Part shown: one piece after another, positions 6,944 to 15,163 of the stretch | Numbering within the stretch: the first letter of the stretch is position 1 | Layout: the number at the start of each line of letters is the position of its first letter | Assembly: GCF_014287515.2 (NCBI RefSeq) | Contig: NZ_CP092473.1 | Location: 3,507,501-3,571,500 of the forward strand | Origin: Roseburia rectibacter | GTDB lineage: Bacteria; Bacillota; Clostridia; Lachnospirales; Lachnospiraceae | Reading direction: 5' to 3' | DNA: 64,000 nucleotides | Notes under the pieces: model-generated | Database searches by the model: none | The model's input: the letters and a program-made list of their open reading frames with translations, nothing else | What the model was told of the DNA's origin: nothing | Made by a program: the position numbers and the translations under genes

Positions 6944-8359
6944 TTAAAATCTAAATTCTTCAATATCTTTTGATGTAATTCTCAAAGAAGTCCCACTTAT
7001 ATGAATACCTACATCTTGAACATATTTCATAAATTCATCACTTTCCAAAATTTCTTTGGCATCTTCTAATTTATAAGTTTTATTATCGGCTTTTGGCACA
7101 ATATACATTCCCGCATATGGTATACATTTTTTCTTTAATATATAAACTGCTACTCTTTCAGTAATAACTGTAGAAATCAATAACTTTCGTTTATTCAATC
7201 CTGCTAATGCCTGGGAACGACCATATTCAAACCACAAAGCATTCTTGTCGCTTTCTCTCTCATCCAGCTGTTCTCTAAAATCATTTAAGTAGTTAACTGT
7301 ACCAGGAAAAAGTGATAAAAATTGTTGTGCTGAATATCTAATTAATTTTCCATTTTTATAATCATATGGAAAAATAATTTTTTCTTTCTTTTTATATCGT
7401 AATGAACGAGGTGTTGCAGTCTCTCTAACAACTTCCTTTTCTATATTTTTCCCATTACAACAATAAAATTCATTCATTTCTTGATAATTTTCTTCTTTTA
7501 ATACATAAGCTTCGTTTAACAAAGTTGCAACCACATGTGCAACTTGAAAAAAATCTCCAAAGCGTCTTGTTCCAGGTACATTATTTTTTGTAAAAAACCA
7601 TTTATTAGTTAAGTTTTCAATTTTGATACACATTTCTTCTTCATTTGCCATATCATAATAAATCATTTCATTATGGATTATACATTTATCAATAACAATT
7701 ATTGCCGATTTCACTAATGCATCATCAAACATTTTATCTTGTGTATAATCATATATTTCGTATAAGTATGGCTTAATATAAGAACGAAGTTTTTCTCCGA
7801 ATACTGTTTTAAATATGCTACTTGGAATTAAATATGACATTTTCCCCTTATTACTCAAACAATGTACACTTTTTTCAATAAATGCATAACAGTAGTCAAA
7901 TTTTCCTTTTTCACATGTTATAAAATTATTTCTTACATAACTTCTATTTTCCTCATCCAATTCTTGATATGTTATATAAGGTGGATTACCTACAATAAAA
8001 TCAAATTTTCTATCCGGTTCCCATTTTAAGTAATCCTCATTCACTATATTCCACTGAACATCACTTATTCCTTTCTCATTTACTATTTCATTTAAATTTG
8101 CAATACATTTTTTATGTTGTTCAGGGTCAATCTCTACTCCACATATGCATCTTGATAATCCATTACTTATCTCTTTATTTGATAATCCATGTGCTCTTGC
8201 ATCATTTATATATCGTTCAACAATTACAACTAAAATATTTCCATCTCCACATGAATTTTCTAAAATATTTTTATCATATATGTTTTTATTATAATCTATG
8301 CAATCTAATAATTTTTTTACATACCCATTAGGAGTAAATACCTGGCATTTCTTGTTCAT
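6944..8359 (-). CDS. N6-adenine DNA methyltransferase (TaqI/Eco57I-like)
   Basis: 471 residues. Residues 34-43 (ENSCGDGNIL) form the SAM-binding motif I, and NPPY at 125-128 in FIVGNPPYITYQEL is the catalytic motif IV of gamma-class N6-adenine methyltransferases. The start KKCQVFTPNGYVKKLLD is the usual lead-in. The C-terminal ~250 residues would hold the target-recognition domain. No nuclease or helicase domain is fused. It lies 92 bp after the LlaJI-like nuclease gene and only 14 bp before the GHKL gene. It may mark self DNA for the GHKL-receiver-HNH cassette, or be an accessory methylase of the LlaJI-like system. The start is ATG 8359 with a weak ribosome binding site (GAGAAAGTG). Confidence 0.85.
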   Translation of the reverse strand: MNKKCQVFTPNGYVKKLLDCIDYNKNIYDKNILENSCGDGNILVVIVERYINDARAHGLSNKEISNGLSRCICGVEIDPEQHKKCIANLNEIVNEKGISDVQWNIVNEDYLKWEPDRKFDFIVGNPPYITYQELDEENRSYVRNNFITCEKGKFDYCYAFIEKSVHCLSNKGKMSYLIPSSIFKTVFGEKLRSYIKPYLYEIYDYTQDKMFDDALVKSAIIVIDKCIIHNEMIYYDMANEEEMCIKIENLTNKWFFTKNNVPGTRRFGDFFQVAHVVATLLNEAYVLKEENYQEMNEFYCCNGKNIEKEVVRETATPRSLRYKKKEKIIFPYDYKNGKLIRYSAQQFLSLFPGTVNYLNDFREQLDERESDKNALWFEYGRSQALAGLNKRKLLISTVITERVAVYILKKKCIPYAGMYIVPKADNKTYKLEDAKEILESDEFMKYVQDVGIHISGTSLRITSKDIEEFRF

Positions 8360-8451
8360 TACAATCTTGTCACTTTCTCTTTTTTACTTAAATCAAAATA
8401 GTATTTCTGCTTAAGCAACATAACACATAATTACTAATCAAACAGCTACTA

Positions 8452-10434
8452 TTACAAATATACTTCAATAACCAATTCCATAACTTTTTCAGCCAGCAGC
8501 TCCAAGTTATCCCCTTCAGCCATAGATACTATATCTTCTTTATCCTCAAAACACTTCCTGAGAATATCTATAATTACCTTTTCATCCTGAAGTTCCTTTT
8601 CCGACAACTCTTTTATCTTTTTCTCTATTTCAATAGATGCATCTGCAATCTGATTGCATCTTTCATAAGAGTTACCTATATCCTCTGCTACCATATTGCC
8701 ATAGTTTTCTTTTTCGTATGGATTAAATCCATAAAAAGCTTTGCTTGCAACCGGGCAGATAGCATCATAGATAATCTTTGCTCCCAGTTCTCTTTTTATC
8801 TGTCTAGGATATATCAATTTACCTCGGTCTGCTTTCATCTCAAGTTTTTCCTCAGCCATTTTACTAGCGTTTGTAATACGCATAAGATATGCCAGCATTC
8901 GATTAGCAAAATTTTGCTCTGATATTTTCTGTCTACCTATATCTGGTATATATTGATTAATCTCATACTCACTAATTGTCTGATTATCAAGATACAGTTG
9001 ATACATCTTTGATGCACATAATTTTACAACTGCTATATTTTCCAATCTTTTATTTCCAACATGATTTAGAATTTCCATCTGTACCCAACCATACTGCTTA
9101 TCTCCAACTTCATCAGGACAGAAAAACATATTTTGCACATATCTGTATCCCTGTTTCATAATAAAATCATCAAATGCTAATTGATATAAATATTGCTTTG
9201 TGACATCACCCACACCCGGTTGTCCACTAATGATAGCTTTATCTCCATGTATTTGATAATCTATACAATAATATTTTGCATCATATATTCCAAAGCAATA
9301 ATCTTTTTTCTGTTCATCAACAGGATATATGCATACCAAATCAGGTTTTAATGTTTCCACCTTTGGATCTTCTGCATCCGGGAACTCTGTTTTTCTCCAT
9401 CTTGGTGATTTAATCACTTTTCTTAATGTTTTATCTTTATATTCAGCTTTATTCCATTCCGGATTACTTAATGGGAGATCTACTATTTTCTTATCTAGAA
9501 CACTTCCAAAATTATCAGCACATACTTTTTCCCAAACCAAGTTAAAACTATTAGTTCCATATAAACTATAGCTCACATCATTTTTGTCTGTTTTCTCGTT
9601 AGCAATATATGTATATATTGTTTTTAGAAGATTCTGTTTCCTTGTAATATATTGAGTTTGTATCTCAGACTGCAACCGATATAATATATAACTCACATCG
9701 CCAAAATCAGACAGTTCTTCTTGTGTCAGCTCAACTTCTGTCAATTCAAACAATTCTAAAAGTCCTGCATATGATAATTCTCTGCTACATTGTGTAAGAA
9801 CACATTCATGTAGCCGTCGAAAATAATCATAGTCATTGTCAATCGTATTCTTAGTCTGTAATTCCACATAATATGGTTTGTTATTCTGTATAATTGCAAA
9901 TGTTTCATTTATAGTCTTATCCCATAAAATCTCACCTTCTCCATTTGTTTCAATTATATCTTTCTGATTTGTGTACAAACCATCAGTATAATATGTCTCT
10001 AACAAATGAATAGATACAGCTAATCTATTAAAAATCTTACTATCATCTTCTCCATTAAATAGATAAATCAATTGTTCTGATGCATTGTATTTTTTTATAA
10101 CCTTTAAAGCCTGCTTCAGATTCTCAAATAGATGTTCTGTTGATTTGATATATTTAGGATAGCATTTAAAAACTTGTCCCTCGATTACAACAACTCCAAC
10201 ATAATCAAATATATATTCTATATCGCTTGAACTGTCTACCACATCAGTCAAGACAATATCTTCATTTGATAAATCATCAAAATCTGGCTTATTCTTTTTT
10301 ACAGCTTTAACTACCCCATATTTTTTAAGAATCCCGACAATGCGTCTGGTTTCTTCCATATTTATATTAATCAAATTGTCTGTTATTTCCTGTAAAGAAT
10401 AATGCTTTCTCTCACGAAAGAAACCCTTCGTCAT
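8452..10434 (-). CDS. LlaJI-type restriction endonuclease subunit, McrC-like
   Basis: 660 residues. The C-terminal half carries a PD-(D/E)xK nuclease signature: P364-D365 in LKPDLVCIYP and D385-A-K387 in FGIYDAKYYC, separated by 19 residues. The N-terminal ~180 residues (LTDVVDSSSDIEYIFDYVG, VVIEGQVFKCYPKYI) are as expected for McrC/LlaJI R2 proteins that dock on a McrB-like NTPase. In LlaJI this subunit cuts DNA once the NTPase partner has loaded at unmethylated sites. The start at 10434 has a GGGGATGAG ribosome binding site, 17 bp after the McrB-like stop, so the two are co-translated. The family name is recalled from the gene order two m5C MTases + McrB + McrC-like. Confidence 0.82.
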   Translation of the reverse strand: MTKGFFRERKHYSLQEITDNLININMEETRRIVGILKKYGVVKAVKKNKPDFDDLSNEDIVLTDVVDSSSDIEYIFDYVGVVVIEGQVFKCYPKYIKSTEHLFENLKQALKVIKKYNASEQLIYLFNGEDDSKIFNRLAVSIHLLETYYTDGLYTNQKDIIETNGEGEILWDKTINETFAIIQNNKPYYVELQTKNTIDNDYDYFRRLHECVLTQCSRELSYAGLLELFELTEVELTQEELSDFGDVSYILYRLQSEIQTQYITRKQNLLKTIYTYIANEKTDKNDVSYSLYGTNSFNLVWEKVCADNFGSVLDKKIVDLPLSNPEWNKAEYKDKTLRKVIKSPRWRKTEFPDAEDPKVETLKPDLVCIYPVDEQKKDYCFGIYDAKYYCIDYQIHGDKAIISGQPGVGDVTKQYLYQLAFDDFIMKQGYRYVQNMFFCPDEVGDKQYGWVQMEILNHVGNKRLENIAVVKLCASKMYQLYLDNQTISEYEINQYIPDIGRQKISEQNFANRMLAYLMRITNASKMAEEKLEMKADRGKLIYPRQIKRELGAKIIYDAICPVASKAFYGFNPYEKENYGNMVAEDIGNSYERCNQIADASIEIEKKIKELSEKELQDEKVIIDILRKCFEDKEDIVSMAEGDNLELLAEKVMELVIEVYL

Positions 10435-10451
10435 TGTCTCTCATCCCCTTT

Positions 10452-12278
10452 TTATATATTTTCCCAATCTTCAATTCCAAATATGCCTTCGCCATCTTGC
10501 TCAAAGGCTTTACATATTTCTGAAAAAATCATCTTTCCATTCTTTTTATGATGACCTATAAATATGTTCTCCGGACGCATCTTCATAACATCTTCAAACA
10601 AATACATGATTACTTTACTTTCAAATGCTTTTATATAATTGTTCTCTTTTTGATGCATATCTTTAAGAGCTTCGTTATCTTTCTCAGTCCGAGAAGCTTC
10701 ATCTTTTGCTTCTAATTCGTCTATTTGCTCTTTATTATCCTTTATCTCGTCTAACATATTTTTAGATATAAAAAATGGTCCTAAAAGCTTGTCTTCATTA
10801 ACCTTACACTTTTCAGATGTCAAAATATTATTTATCCTTGTTCTTAAACTATCCCAACCAATATAATGATCCGCTTTATTGTCCTTAAAACACATTGGTA
10901 TGACATAATCTTTTATTGCTGCAACCTGCTCATCATCATTGACACTTAAATATTCGAATTCCCATCTACGCTTAAATGCTGTGTCCATTGGAAAGACGCC
11001 CTGATCTGCACTGTTCATTGTTGCCCATATGTACATATTTGATGGAATACACATATACATACATTTCTTTATATCATCATCCGAAAATTCATCAAAGCTT
11101 TTTATAGATTCATTTCCAATACTATCTTTCTTCTTAAAGCATTTAAGTTCTTTTATTAAATACTTTTTTATATCCTCAGTTGTTGCAACTGGATACTCAC
11201 TTATTCCATTCTTTCTATCTAACAACTGAAAAACATCCCCAAAAACTGATGCAACATTCGCTCTATTAATTTCCTCAATTAGAAGCAAAAAGTTATCATT
11301 TGGATTATTAAGTGCTTGCACATATATCCTCATAAAAGGTCCTGGAACATATTCATAGACAATATCCGCTGACTTTTCATCCTGAACTGGCTTATATGTT
11401 CCAACAAACTGTGCATATGAATAGTTTGGATGAAATGTTACTCTTTCAAAATTATTTTCAAACAATCTACTATCATTCTCTAGTTTATGGCTTTTTCCGG
11501 TTCCAGGTGCACCAAAAATAATTCTATTATATAAAAAATGTAAACATGTTTTTTGTTCACCATTTTGAATCAAATCAATATCAGGCACATTTCCTACATT
11601 ACCTCTCATTTCATGTAAAACTTCTCTGTTAGCAATGTAAATTCCTAATTTGTCTGCCTCAAAAACCACTTCTTTATACTCCGAGCTTTGATCTGCATAT
11701 ATACCATAACATCTAGCCTTTTTTAAATTCTGACATTTAACTCTATAGCTTTTCTGTCCATTTCCAATAACCTCCTCTGGAAATGCTATATACAATGATT
11801 TATCTATATCTTCATTTTGGTTATACGAGTATCTTGCTATTATAACCTTATTCTTAAGATTCTCATAATATAAATTACCCTGGCAGCGTAATTTAATAGA
11901 ATTAATATGATTTTTCAAATTACTTGAAATAATTTTTTCTTTTCCTTTTTTATTATTCTCTCTTGTATCATTTGATATTGTCAAAAAAGCCACATTAATT
12001 TCTTGAGTATCTTCATAAAAATTACGCTTGAGATTATCATCCATATCGGGGATACTTGACCAATTATCCTTTGGTTTCAATATTATCTTATAATAAGGAC
12101 CATCAGATTTTTCAAAGCTTGATGGTAATATGTCATAAAAACGTTCTGCATATCCAAATAATTTTTTCAATTCATTTAGATTAGTGTTTGATTTACTTGT
12201 TTGCTTCCACACTAAATTACAATCATAATCAACCTGCCAACGTTTTCCATCATCAACATTTTTTTGTTCATCACTCAC
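10452..12278 (-). CDS. McrB-like AAA+ NTPase (LlaJI R1-type restriction subunit)
   Basis: 608 residues. Walker A is FGAPGTGKSHKL (K262), Walker B is LLLIEEINRANVASVFGD, and a McrB-type sensor follows in WATMNSADQGVFPMDTAFKRRW. The Met-Asn-x-Ala-Asp motif is the GTP-specificity signature of McrB-like proteins. The N-terminal ~250 residues, without a recognised fold here, should bind DNA. It translocates or loops DNA and activates the adjacent PD-(D/E)xK subunit. The likely start is GTG at 12278, behind AAGGAGG and overlapping the methyltransferase stop by 8 bp. It is third in the methyltransferase-methyltransferase-McrB-McrC order that defines LlaJI-like systems. Confidence 0.87.
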   Translation of the reverse strand: MSDEQKNVDDGKRWQVDYDCNLVWKQTSKSNTNLNELKKLFGYAERFYDILPSSFEKSDGPYYKIILKPKDNWSSIPDMDDNLKRNFYEDTQEINVAFLTISNDTRENNKKGKEKIISSNLKNHINSIKLRCQGNLYYENLKNKVIIARYSYNQNEDIDKSLYIAFPEEVIGNGQKSYRVKCQNLKKARCYGIYADQSSEYKEVVFEADKLGIYIANREVLHEMRGNVGNVPDIDLIQNGEQKTCLHFLYNRIIFGAPGTGKSHKLENDSRLFENNFERVTFHPNYSYAQFVGTYKPVQDEKSADIVYEYVPGPFMRIYVQALNNPNDNFLLLIEEINRANVASVFGDVFQLLDRKNGISEYPVATTEDIKKYLIKELKCFKKKDSIGNESIKSFDEFSDDDIKKCMYMCIPSNMYIWATMNSADQGVFPMDTAFKRRWEFEYLSVNDDEQVAAIKDYVIPMCFKDNKADHYIGWDSLRTRINNILTSEKCKVNEDKLLGPFFISKNMLDEIKDNKEQIDELEAKDEASRTEKDNEALKDMHQKENNYIKAFESKVIMYLFEDVMKMRPENIFIGHHKKNGKMIFSEICKAFEQDGEGIFGIEDWENI

Positions 12279-13311
12279 TAAAATATTCCTCCTTTATTTT
12301 TTTTGCGACAATTTCTGCCATTAATGATGGCACCGCATTCCCAATTTGCCTCCACTGTTGCTTAAAATCCCCCATCAATTTATACTGATCCGGAAATGTC
12401 TGAATCCTTTTTGCTTCCTCTATTCGTAAAAATCTATTGCGCCAATGAAAAGGACCTTGATTATTAGAAAAACTTGCTTGTAATGTCCAGGATGGTCTAT
12501 CTGGACTTAACTTTAATAAAAATGTCCAATATCTTGATTTCCATTTAAATTTAGGATCGTTACATCCTCTCTTTTCTGTATAATACAAATAATTATCTCC
12601 TGGTGGAATATTAACAAACAAATCATAATCTTTAGATCCAGGTCTCTGCAATTTTTCTTCTTCTGTTATATTGTCAAACTCTCCTATAACATCTTTGCAT
12701 GTTACCCATGGCAATGTACCTTTAACTTTTGCATTCTCGGAATGTGTTTCAAAAGGAAAATCAAACTTCTCACCAACATCATTTCTTATGCCGACACATA
12801 TAAATCTTTTTCTTGTTTGTGGTATTCCGTAATTTGCACAATTAACTACTTTGTATGTTATATTGTACCCTAATTCATAACTTCTTTCTTTCAAAAAATC
12901 AAATGCTTCCGTATGTGTCTTAAATGTGAATCCATCTACATTTTCAAAGAAAAACACTCGCGGTTTTATTTCTTCAATAGCTCTAAAATATTCAGGAACC
13001 GCAAATCCTGCTTTTTCATCATTGAGTCCATCCGCTTTGCCCACCAAATAATGACGAGTTTGACTATATGGCGGACAAGGAGGACCTCCAATAACACAAT
13101 CAATCTCTCCATACTTGTTAACAACTTCATCAAAATTTATCTTTCTTACATCATTACAAATAACTTCGTCTGCCATATTATTAGCTTTAAGTGTATTGCA
13201 TGCAATATCCCATACATCAGTCGCAAAAACTGTATGAAATCCTGCTTTTTTAAATCCTATGTCAAGTCCTCCTGCACCAGAAAATAAACTTACAACTTTT
13301 GGTTTTCTCAT
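12271..13311 (-). CDS. DNA cytosine-5 methyltransferase (second of pair)
   Basis: About 346 residues with the full m5C set: motif I SLFSGAGGLDIGFKKAG, catalytic motif IV GGPPCPPYSQTR, motif VI ENVDGF, motif VIII QTRKRF, and motifs IX-X RIEEAKRIQTFPDQY and WRQIGNAVPSLMAEI. The target-recognition region lies between motifs VIII and IX. Start ATG 13311 overlaps the preceding stop as TAATG and has AGGTGG upstream; a GTG at 13320 is less likely. Two different m5C methylases in tandem are needed when the recognition site is asymmetric, one per strand, as in LlaJI. The actual sequence recognised cannot be read from here. Confidence 0.92.
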   Translation of the reverse strand: MRKPKVVSLFSGAGGLDIGFKKAGFHTVFATDVWDIACNTLKANNMADEVICNDVRKINFDEVVNKYGEIDCVIGGPPCPPYSQTRHYLVGKADGLNDEKAGFAVPEYFRAIEEIKPRVFFFENVDGFTFKTHTEAFDFLKERSYELGYNITYKVVNCANYGIPQTRKRFICVGIRNDVGEKFDFPFETHSENAKVKGTLPWVTCKDVIGEFDNITEEEKLQRPGSKDYDLFVNIPPGDNYLYYTEKRGCNDPKFKWKSRYWTFLLKLSPDRPSWTLQASFSNNQGPFHWRNRFLRIEEAKRIQTFPDQYKLMGDFKQQWRQIGNAVPSLMAEIVAKKIKEEYFSE

Positions 13312-14534
13312 TATATCCACCTACATAATTCCTCGATAATTTTCTTTGCCAATAATGGCGGAACTGCATTTCCTATCTGTTTTCTTGCAGATCTTTCACT
13401 GCCATAGAAAACATAATCATCTGGAAATGTTTGTATTGCAGCACATTCCCGTATAGATAATCGTCTATTATTCCAATGGAATGGACCTTCCCAATGTCCA
13501 GGACTAGCTATAATTGTCCAAGATGGATGTAAGGGATGTAGTTTTAATAAAGAACTCCAATAACGCTTACCTGCAATAAATACCGGATTAGGATAACCTG
13601 CTTTTTCCGATAACGCAATATAGTTCTTTCCTGGTGGAATACAAGTTAACTCATGATTCCATTTTCCTGTTGTATCAACTTGCTCATCACAATAGTATAA
13701 CTCATCATCAAATTTTCCAATCCAATCAATTACCCTTTCATATGGTAGAAGTTTCGGATTATTTTTTATAGCCTTATCATCTCCATGAGTCTGTACAATA
13801 CTAGCCTTTATCTTCTTTTTTGTAGCAATAAAAAAAACTCTTTTCCTTTTTTGCGGTATTCCATAGTCTGCTGCATTTGTCTTTAGCATAGAAAAATTAT
13901 AGCCAAGCTTTTCCATATTATTTACTATTACATCAACGGCCGGTCGATTCGATGGATGAAGTATACTCTCAACATTTTCTAATACAAATCCATCTGGCAT
14001 TATTTCGGAAATCAATCTAAAATATGGTTCTATCATATTTCTAGGATCATCGTTCGCTTTCCTATTTTCGTTTTTTACCCAATAACCCGCTTTAGAAAAC
14101 GGCTGACATGGCGGTCCCCCTACAATAAGCAGCTTACTAGGATTATTCTTTTTTATAATATTGATATAATCTTTTCCATTAACATTATTTATATTTTCAC
14201 AAAAATGTTCACTATGTGAAAAAAATGGATTTTTTCTAAGGGAATTTACACTATCCTCATAAAAATCTAAACTGGACAGCACTTTAACCCCTGCTAATTG
14301 AGTTCCAATATCTAAACCGCCGCAACCCGAGAAAAAGCTAATTGCCTGTATGTCAGAATTAATAAACAAATCCATCTTATCGTTACAAGTATATCCTTTA
14401 TGCTGATATGGAATTAACACATTTCCCTTATCATCAAGATCAAATTCACTAATAAACTCTTCTAATTGATGTTCTGTTATATTCTTTAATTCCGTTCTTT
14501 TAAGTATATATACCATATTATCTTTTGTTATCAT
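13311..14534 (-). CDS. DNA cytosine-5 methyltransferase (first of pair)
   Basis: About 407 residues from ATG 14534. The order is an N-terminal extension of ~65 residues, motif I FFSGCGGLDIGTQLAG, catalytic cysteine in GGPPCQPFSKAG, motif VI ENVESI, motif VIII IPQKRKRVFF, and C-terminal IRECAAIQTFPDDYVF with RKQIGNAVPPLLAKKI. The N-terminal extension is absent from its partner and may be a protein-contact or small DNA-binding region. The start overlaps the upstream stop (ATGA) behind GGAG. It is only moderately similar to the adjacent methylase, so the pair is not a recent duplication and probably modifies different strands or sites. Confidence 0.92.
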   Translation of the reverse strand: MITKDNMVYILKRTELKNITEHQLEEFISEFDLDDKGNVLIPYQHKGYTCNDKMDLFINSDIQAISFFSGCGGLDIGTQLAGVKVLSSLDFYEDSVNSLRKNPFFSHSEHFCENINNVNGKDYINIIKKNNPSKLLIVGGPPCQPFSKAGYWVKNENRKANDDPRNMIEPYFRLISEIMPDGFVLENVESILHPSNRPAVDVIVNNMEKLGYNFSMLKTNAADYGIPQKRKRVFFIATKKKIKASIVQTHGDDKAIKNNPKLLPYERVIDWIGKFDDELYYCDEQVDTTGKWNHELTCIPPGKNYIALSEKAGYPNPVFIAGKRYWSSLLKLHPLHPSWTIIASPGHWEGPFHWNNRRLSIRECAAIQTFPDDYVFYGSERSARKQIGNAVPPLLAKKIIEELCRWI

Positions 14535-14785
14535 GCTATTCTCCAAATTCCACGTTTAATATTTATTATCTTGCCCTCTTTTTTCAGCTCAGTCCTGATC
14601 CATCTCATTCTGTAGTTATATGCCGTTCCTAATCCATTTTCATCTTCTGATAACAAATATTCTTCTGATAAATTCAAGTGTTTTGCTACTTGATCATTAA
14701 TATATTCTGTTGTACATTCTGAGTTATTTTCTTTTAAAACATCTATAGTTGCTATTTTTAATTCCTTCTTAGTTGGAATATACAT
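14531..14785 (-). CDS. Small winged-helix protein (Mrr-N-like)
   Basis: 84 residues. The pattern TKKELKIATIDVLKENNSEC, then YINDQVAKHLNLSEEYL, then RTELKKEGKIINIKRGIWRIA is that of the winged-helix domain found at the N-terminus of Mrr-type restriction proteins. No catalytic domain is attached. It sits between the HTH regulator and the first methyltransferase and is translationally coupled to the latter by an ATGA overlap. It probably helps DNA recognition or control of the restriction-modification operon. The family call is by pattern only. Confidence 0.65.
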   Translation of the reverse strand: MYIPTKKELKIATIDVLKENNSECTTEYINDQVAKHLNLSEEYLLSEDENGLGTAYNYRMRWIRTELKKEGKIINIKRGIWRIA

Positions 14786-14811
14786 TCTTTATCCTCCATA
14801 ACTTACCAATT

Positions 14812-14997
14812 CTACAATGCACTCTTCCCGCTTTTTACCCATTCATCGATCTCAGAAAATTTAAATTTCCAAAGTCTACCTATCTTATGAGCCGGTATAT
14901 CTGTTTTTTTAATCCAATTTCTTATAGTATCTTTCGTTACACCTAGATATTCTGCGGTTTCTTCTAAATTAGACCATTTTTCATTAGTCTCAGACAT
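14812..14997 (-). CDS. Small HTH DNA-binding protein (MerR/excisionase-like HTH_17)
   Basis: 61 residues, essentially one helix-turn-helix: LEETAEYLGVTKDTIRNWIK followed by the IPAHKIGRLWKFKFSEIDEW wing typical of HTH_17/excisionase-type proteins. Start ATG 14997 has GGAGGGAG upstream. It is the first gene of the restriction-modification operon, 30-odd bases downstream of a near-consensus promoter that carries an inverted repeat over its -35 box. A role as operon regulator, comparable with controller proteins, is inferred; an element excisionase is the alternative. Confidence 0.75.
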   Translation of the reverse strand: MSETNEKWSNLEETAEYLGVTKDTIRNWIKKTDIPAHKIGRLWKFKFSEIDEWVKSGKSAL

Positions 14998-15037
14998 ATT
15001 CTCCCTCCGATTCTAAAATGTATAAAATAACAAAGTA

Positions 15038-15069
15038 ATTATATCACGAACAGTTGTTTCCCTCAACTG
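15038..15069 (-). promoter_or_regulatory. Promoter of the restriction-modification operon with operator-like palindrome
   Basis: On the minus strand TTGAGG (15066-15061), a 17-base spacer and TATAAT (15043-15038) form a near-consensus sigma-A promoter. CAGTTG (15069-15064) and CAACTG (15056-15051) make an inverted repeat overlapping the -35 box, a natural binding site for the HTH protein encoded just downstream. Confidence 0.75.
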
Positions 15070-15163
15070 ATATTTCACTGTTTAAATATGATTTATTAGT
15101 ATTTAATATATCTTTAATGTTCAATTATACATCTATTCTTAATTTAATATTGAGACAGAGGAA

